This document shows positions 58,501 to 64,000 of a stretch of DNA of 64,000 bases, piece by piece. The stretch is from Stenogyne calaminthoides. Its lineage: Eukaryota; Streptophyta; Magnoliopsida; Lamiales; Lamiaceae. Each line of letters starts with the position of its first letter. The first letter of the stretch is position 1. The notes under the pieces were generated by a model that did no database searches, had not been told where the DNA came from, and saw nothing but the letters and a program-made list of their open reading frames with translations. The stretch lies in contig JBBCBC010000022.1 in NCBI GenBank assembly GCA_037126765.1, forward strand, positions 18,443,758 to 18,507,757. The letters are read 5' to 3'. Position numbers and translations under genes: made by a program.

Positions 58501-58600
58501 TTGTAACGGGTTTTATAATCTGCTCCACTAAAAATAATTTCGTCATCAAAATTTGAAAAGTAGCATAACTAATAAAAATTTCCAGCTCAAAATTAAGAAA
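58501..58600 (-). other. end of gypsy internal region and start of its 3' LTR
   Basis: The minus strand reads TTTTGATGACGAAATTATTT followed by TTTAGTGGAGCAGAT, the usual pol end and polypurine tract of chromovirus elements. TATAAAACCCGTTACAAA then follows, a mutated form of the TGTAA-type LTR start. The LTR therefore extends below 58518. Confidence 0.5.
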
Positions 58601-59330
58601 CTTACTATGTGGGAAAAATTCGGAGTATTTTGCTTATAACTCTTCTTATCTTTTCCACGTGACTTCATCTACCCCATGACGACTCCATTTTACTTTGACT
58701 AGAACCATGTCCTTGTTACGAAACTTGTGAATCTTCCTTTCTAGAATGAGTTCAGGGACTTCTTCATACGTCATATCTTTGTTGATATCTAAAGTTGCTT
58801 GGTCGACGACGTGATTCAGATCATGTACGTACTTCCTCAACATGGACATGTGGAAGACATTGTGTGTCATAGCAAGTGTTGGAGGTAGAGCTAGTTGGTA
58901 ACCTAGATCACCAACTCGTTCTAAAATTTCGAAGGGGCCAATATATCTTGGCCTAAGCTTCCTCTTGACACCAAATCTGATAACTCATTTCATAGGCGAG
59001 ATCTTAAAAAACACCTTCTCGCCTTGAGCGAACTGCAAGTCCTTCCTTTGTTTGTCGGAATACGAGTTCTGTCTATATTGAGCCACCTTGATTCTTTCTC
59101 GGATATTTTGTATCACCCCAACTGTTTGCTCGACAATTTCTGGTTCCAAAATTTTCTTCTCTCTGACTTCATCCCAATATGCTGGAAATCTACCTTTCAT
59201 TCCATATAACGCTTTGTAAGGAGCCATTCTAATTCTTATCATTGCTTGATAAATGTTGTTATAGGCGAACTCCACTGGTGGTAAGTAGGACTCCCAATTA
59301 CCGTCAAGATCCAATACATTTGATTTACGT
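58601..59330 (-). pseudogene. chromovirus (Ty3/gypsy) integrase C-terminus and chromodomain
   Basis: Read from 59330 downwards: the integrase segment DLDGNWESYLPPVEFAYNN and APYKALYGMKGRFPAYWDEV, then RQNSYSDKQRKDLQFAQGEK. Next is the GPY/F module (RYIGPFEILERVGDLGYQLA), VFHMSMLRKYVHD, and a chromodomain-like end with LILERKIHKFRNKDMVLVKV and KWSRHGVDEVTWKR. A TGA at about 58982-58984 interrupts the frame just before the GPY/F module, and two more stops follow the chromodomain. The left part of pol is missing and LTR-like sequence abuts it near 59335. Confidence 0.85.
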
Positions 59331-59335
59331 GTCTT

Positions 59336-59647
59336 AATTAAAAGTGAAACTTTGGTACTTTTATTTATATGAGAAAGATTTAGAATAAGATTTAGGACTT
59401 GGATTTAAAATCTCTAAGGTAAATCTTGGACGATTGGTTTCTTGCGAAGAAAAATTTGAATTAAATCTCTTGTAAATTTCGTAAACATATGAGAAGATGT
59501 TGGAGAAATTTTTCAGATTTTAATAAAAATATTTTTTGTAAATATTGAAAGATAAATTTAAATTTTAAAAGCAATGACAAAATAAAAATCGCTTATTGAA
59601 TATTTTTAAAATGATAATAACTATCTTTAAATTTTCGAGGTGTTACA
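59336..59647 (-). mobile_element. gypsy-type LTR fragment
   Basis: On the minus strand it starts TGTAACACCTCGAAAATTTA, a common gypsy LTR start, and continues AT-rich to about 59336, where it directly abuts integrase sequence. Either a deletion joined the 5' LTR to the pol 3' end, or two elements are joined. Confidence 0.5.
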
Positions 59648-59895
59648 ATATGAGATTTAAATTGATTAGTCCAATTATTATAAATTAATTGCATGCACTA
59701 TTAACATTAGACTTAAATTATTAATTGAATAAATAATTGTAAAACAACATTAAGAGGTTATTATAAAACTCGGTACATTTTTAAGGGAAAATTGCAAGGC
59801 CTAGAGTCGTTTTATTTTAAAAATGGATGACTCTTAAGTCCAAAGCCCACCTCTAAAATACTACTAGATCAATCCCTTTAAAAAGATTAGTCTTA
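59648..59895. other. AT-rich spacer containing a block repeated at 63.4 kb
   Basis: 59791-59821 (GAAAATTGCAAGGCCTAGAG...) is repeated at 63375-63407 with one difference. No gene is present. Confidence 0.5.
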
Positions 59896-62164
59896 TAGGG
59901 TCCGGTTATCCACACCCCCATAGTTGGTCGATACACCCACGTCCATATGAAAGTACCAATTATATCCTCACCATAAATTCCTAATTTCTCTCTTCCTCAC
60001 ATTTCTTCGTCACTTTCCTCTGCAATTTTTCTGCAGATCCGGGCACCACCTCCGCCCAAGCACCGCCGCCACCACCACCACCACGAAACATTTTGTCACC
60101 CCACAAGACCGCCGTACCGAGTGCCCATCCAAATGCAGCTTTTCCGTCGCCACCTATTTTGGTAGACAATCAAATCTCTCCCCCCTCTTCTCAGTTCTCT
60201 CTTTTGTCTCTTCAATTATCACCATGGCTCTACTGTTGGGATTATACTAGAAAATATGCTTTTACTTTGTATAATCAAACTGAATTTCGGACTTATTTAC
60301 TGAAATAAATAGTTTATCACTGATGCTTTAAATATCATCGAATGTTACATATATTTACTGCATAACTGTTCAATAAATAGTACGCGTTACATTGTAGTTA
60401 ATTTAGTGATACCAGATCACATAAGATTAAATTAACAGTCCCTTGTAACTAAAAGTACAACATTCACGACCTAGATGGAAATGAACAATCCATCGTGAAA
60501 GGTTGAAGTGTAAGGCTCAGATTGATTTGTCTTGACCAAGAGATTACACTAGTGCATGACTGATGCACTGAGGAGGACCTACAGGAGGACAAATTCTTCA
60601 GAACTGAACAAGGAAGAATTAGACCTCAGTGGTTCATTATTTCTTAATCTTCGTCCCTTAAATAAGACCGCGTGTGGTTAGTAACTATTGCTTTGACTTA
60701 ACACGGGTAGAGAATCAAGGAGATTCAATACTTTATATCTTGGGCAATATTATTGGTCACATGCGATTGCTAAGATTTAATACAGAGAATCGTGTGCAAG
60801 TACGCTTGTTCGATTTGCCCCCTTGGGAGGTTCATAAGTTTTATCATACAAAATCTTGCAAGTGAAACTAGTTTCCGGTATGGATAATAATGTTGAACCG
60901 TTCCTTAACCAAGGACAAAAGATATTAATTAATGGAAAGCTATTTCAGTGGCATGAATTAATTAATGGGCTAGATAATCTTAAACACGAGAAATAATAAC
61001 CGGGAGCCATATTGACTGTAATATGGGTTAAGATGGATAGTGCAATATTAATTATGTAGTGGGATTAATTAATATTTATGGGCTTGAATAATATTGTGGC
61101 TCAATATTGATAATTCAAGATCCATTGGAAGATCCAATCTTAATTCTCCTAAAGGCCCCCCAAGTAGCCCAACATAAAGTCCAATAACTAAAAAAAGTGT
61201 TTAAAAATAAAATAAATATTTGTTGCAATTTTTCCTCATTTTTTGAAAAATATGAATAAAAATGGGAGAAAGATTTTCTTTGAATTTTGTTATGGAATGA
61301 AGATATGCATTCTTGGAATATAAGATTATCTCATTAAATTCAAGAAATCTCCCACTTGGTTATTCATATAGATATTTTCGAAAATTTTGAAATAAAAGGG
61401 AAAGAAAGATTTTCTTGATTTTCTTGAAAAGATATTATGGAAGATATGTATTTATATCTCATAAATTCAAGAAGATCCAAATCTTGGTTTCTTGTTCCTA
61501 TTATTTTCGAAAATTCCCATAACAAGAGGAGTTGGGATTTTTATGGAATATTTTAATTATGGAGAAAAGAATATAGGAGATATATTCAAGATTTCTTGGA
61601 GATCAAGAAAAGATTTTTTCCCCCTATTCCATAAGCAAAAAAATCGGCCACTGCACCTCTATAAATAGGGAATGAGTGTTTCATTCCCAAGTACAATTCC
61701 ATGTGCTGGAAAAATTAGTAAATCCACAAAGGTGGTGCAACAAATTTTTTATTTTTCCTTTTGTTAATTGTTCGCGAGCTTCCTTCCACCGGATTGACGA
61801 GCAAGGACTAGAGAATACTTGAGAAGGCCTTTTGGTGTGTTCTTATCAACGAGACCATTGCCACTCCAAGAGGTTAGTTCACGTAAACCCGTAGCAATTC
61901 CGCATGCGTAGGATTTATGTGAACTGTTTATATGCATGATTTGTTGTTGAATTATTATTTGAATTAATATAAGATTAATTCATGCTAGTAATAATTGTTA
62001 GAATTAAATTTGTATTTAAATATTCATCCCGAATAGATCCGTGCAATTAATTCTCCAACATCTACTTCTTCAATGGGATGACATCTCTAGATGGGGGGTT
62101 TTGAAATTGCATAAAAACTGAATTTTGTTTATTAGTAATTATGTGGGTGCTAATAACCTAACCC
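59896..62164. mobile_element. MULE-type element interrupted by a solo LTR
   Basis: Left end GGGTCCGGTTATCCACACCC at 59898 and right end, minus strand, GGGTTAGGTTATTAGCACCC at 62164 are inverted relatives of the 38121-39016 MULE termini. Flanks TTAGTCTTA (59887-59895) and TTACTCTTA (62165-62173) differ at one position, consistent with an aged 9-bp duplication if two bases were gained on the left. A GC-rich CCACC block (60050-60150) lies near the left end. About 440 bp of the element remains outside the inserted LTR. Confidence 0.6.
60229..62065 (+). mobile_element. solo LTR, family X, with 5-bp target duplication
   Basis: The LTR is 60234-62060 (1827 bp), TGTTGGGATTATACTAG to TTCTCCAACA, with perfect 6-bp TGTTGG/CCAACA ends. 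TCTAC flanks it exactly on both sides (60229-60233 and 62061-62065). A TATA box (CTCTATAAATAGGG) is at about 61658-61670. No internal retroelement sequence is present. It is the complete relative of the minus-strand fragment at 16546-17899. Short ORFs inside are chance. Confidence 0.92.
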
Positions 62165-62173
62165 TTACTCTTA

Positions 62174-63342
62174 GGTCCAAAAGCCCATACTAAAAGACCC
62201 ATTTGCCTTACTTTTCATTCATTCCACTTTTTCTTATTTGTCAATATCACACTTTTCCATAACAAACAATCCTGCTACTTCACTTTTCTTGGCCGTCCAA
62301 AACATTTTTTCTATATATGCATTATTTGATGGATTATTTAATTTCATCTGTAAAGAAAAAGTTGTTTCTCTTATAAGTTGTTGGTTGCAAGACAAATAGA
62401 TAAAAATACCTTGAAAATGACGAAAAAAATGTGTGATATTCATCTTCATCTTTCAATCCAAATAATTAAAATCGAAAATGAAATGCTGCAATTTGAAATT
62501 TTCATATCAAAAATTGAAATTTACAGAAATGTACTTATCTAAAACCCAAAAAGTTACATATGACCTTCTAAAAAATCCTCAAAATTACATATTTTCGTAC
62601 TTATTACGACATGAACATGTTCATAAAAAACATGAACAAGTTCATCTCCGATTTCAGACCCTCACCCTAAAAAATTAACAAACCCAGATCTTCATAAATG
62701 GATCTTCAAATCTTCAAAAAGCTTCCATGAATTCTAGATATGCAATTTATGCATATACTTAAAAAAAAAAAAAAAATCTCCATTCTCAATTTCTCATCAC
62801 TCAAAACCATCGGAAAAAACAACACAAAAACCCTCAAATTAATAAACCCTCAATTAGTAATGACCTCTAAATCTGAACAGATCTTGAACAAAATTTGAAA
62901 AGGAGGCGGCGGGGCGCCTGATTTCTGGTACGAGAGCGCAGGATGGCGATGGGGCCGCGCATTGTTTCTGGGTAGGGGCAGCGCCGCGAGTGGTGGGGAG
63001 AGGGCGGCGCCGCCGTTCTGTTTTTTTTATGTGGGGGGAGGGGGGTGTCGTCGTTTCGCTTGGGAGGCTGCGGCAGCGTTATGGATGGTAGTATAGGCGG
63101 TGACGTGATAAGGTTGGCCACCGTCGTTGTGTGGGTAGAGTGGCTTGGGGAGAAGAATATAATGGTGGGAGATAGAAATTGAGAGCAGTGAATTTTTGTG
63201 GGTGGAAAAGTGGACAAATTAGGTTTTATATTAGAGGAGGGTGTATTGGACTATTTACCACATATTTTTGGACCTATTAGTAATTTGGACTTTTTTTGGA
63301 CCTAGTAGTAATGTGATTAGTGTCTTTGGACCTTTCAGTGTT
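62174..63342. mobile_element. possible further MULE-like element
   Basis: Left end GGTCCAAAAGCCCATACTAA and right end, minus strand, GGTCCAAAGACACTAATCAC are weak inverted repeats. A GC-rich gene-like block (62890-63130) near one end and the GAACATGTTC palindrome (62613-62622) recall the 29833 MULE. No target duplication was found. The ORF at 62867-63217 (-) is Pro/His-rich and unrecognised. Confidence 0.35.
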
Positions 63343-63408
63343 TAATTCTTATTTTAATTGGAGATCTCATAAGTGAAAATTGCAAGGCCTAGAGTCCTTT
63401 TATTTTAA
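63343..63408. repeat. second copy of the 59.8-kb block
   Basis: GAAAATTGCAAGGCCTAGAG and the following TTTTATTTTA match 59791-59821. The match ends exactly at the A where the Helitron terminus begins. Confidence 0.7.
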
Positions 63409-63437
63409 CTAGGTTTTTCGACACGTGCGTTGCACGT
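63409..63437 (-). mobile_element. Helitron 3' terminus
   Basis: On the minus strand a 6-bp-stem hairpin, ACGTGC/GCACGT with a 3-base loop (63423-63437), is followed after 10 bases by CTAG and then a T, between A and T in the target. This is the standard Helitron end: a subterminal hairpin, about 10 nt, then CTRR, with insertion in an AT dinucleotide. The element body would lie at higher coordinates; its 5' TC end was not located. Confidence 0.65.
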
Positions 63438-63686
63438 AGCCTATGCAATCGTGTTACTATTTTTCATGTTTAGTGGTACATGTTATTTATCAAACAAAGT
63501 TTAAATTTCTACAATGAAAGAAGTTGATCTTTGGAGTTTTTTTTTAGAGTACAGTGGTGAAATTATTGAGCTCATATCTAATCATCAAAATTATATGAAA
63601 TTGTGATGGTATTTTCGGTCAATTGGATCATCCTATTAATTTTTATGATTATCATGTAAGACCTTTCTATTCTTAATATTATAGCT
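63438..63686. other. spacer, probably Helitron body
   Basis: AT-rich with no ORF. It adjoins the Helitron 3' terminus and is interrupted or bounded by the LTR starting at 63687. Confidence 0.35.
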
Positions 63687-64000
63687 TGTTGGGAAATTTA
63701 GAGTTTTGATGAAAGTTCTGAAACACATGTAATAGGACCAGTCAGACCTGTTAGCTGACTGACGTTTTTATTACCAGTTATAAGATTACCAGTTGATAAT
63801 TATTGTATAGAACAACTGATGTATAAGATAGGTCACATATTGAGGGGGAACCTCAATATGTATAGGTCAGATCTAAAGATCATAAGATCAAAAGAACAAC
63901 TGATATCCGACAGGCCAGAAGGCAAGGAAAGGATAGAAGATCAGACGATTTGATATAAGTCAGATGATCAGCTGAAGTCATGAAATTCAAATTCAGAAGA
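63687..64000 (+). mobile_element. Copia-type LTR, family Y, cut by the window end
   Basis: Starts TGTTGGGAAATTTAGAG and matches the minus-strand LTR at 45197-46107 closely through to the window edge, including CACATATTGAGGGGGAACCT and CAGGCCAGAAGGCAAGG. Confidence 0.85.

Noticed and set aside
60093..60308. ORF crossing the left edge of the family-X solo LTR
   Set aside because: It runs from MULE sequence into the LTR, so it post-dates the insertion and cannot be an old gene.
62867..63217. Pro/His-rich 116-residue minus-strand ORF as a gene
   Set aside because: Located in a GC-rich block of a MULE-like element, with no recognised domain and no splice or leader signals.

Overview
The window is nuclear DNA of a flowering plant, almost certainly a eudicot. 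It has small exons with GT-AG introns, AT-rich intergenic DNA, and dense nested plant transposable elements: SIRE-type and other Copia-type LTR elements, Athila/Tat-like and chromovirus Ty3/gypsy elements, MULEs, Stowaway and other MITEs, Helitron, LINE and SINE. The style of the Copia LTRs would fit an asterid, but that is only an impression. Nothing bacterial, viral-episomal or organellar was seen. Few host genes are present and most of the sequence is repeats.

Host genes. (1) 947-5354 (+) is the 3' seven exons of a plant BAR-fold / proline-rich protein (the Arabidopsis At3g26910/At2g33490-type 'hydroxyproline-rich glycoprotein' family); its N-terminal exons lie outside the window. (2) 24683-26532 (+) is a complete three-exon, 90-residue CYSTM gene. 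(3) 51409-56531 (+) is a complete twelve-exon plastid monofunctional aspartate kinase (559 residues) with a likely GC-AG intron. (4) 27490-29043 (-) is a decayed mitochondrial phosphate-carrier pseudogene.

Layout of the repeats. 6.3-10.4 kb: truncated Athila/Tat-like gypsy element on the minus strand (LTR, tRNA-Asp primer site, broken gag-protease). 10.6-12.3 kb: solo LTR with 5-bp target duplication. 13.3-14.5 kb: CACTA-like end with a perfect hairpin, then a roughly 21-bp minisatellite. 14.5-23.6 kb: SIRE-type Copia parts (LTR, PBS, gag; then an env-like ORF and 3' LTR), with pol missing and two foreign minus-strand LTR fragments in its place. 29-36 kb: nested MITE / TIR element / MULE block, a second MULE and a Stowaway. 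36.7-39 kb: LINE fragment, duplicated AT-rich block and a MULE with 9-bp target duplication. 40-50.3 kb: SINE, TA microsatellite and a Helitron helicase pseudogene cut into three by later LTR insertions, one exactly in its P-loop. 58.5-64 kb: chromovirus pol remnant, a MULE carrying a solo LTR, another MULE-like block, a Helitron 3' end and the start of a further Copia LTR.

The genes do not form a pathway with each other. The main interest is the reconstructable insertion history, two or more MULEs sharing a palindromic motif, an unassigned multi-domain 3' ORF of a Copia element at 46.4-49.2 kb, and the alternative GC/GT donor in the aspartate kinase gene. I found no clearly new functional system.
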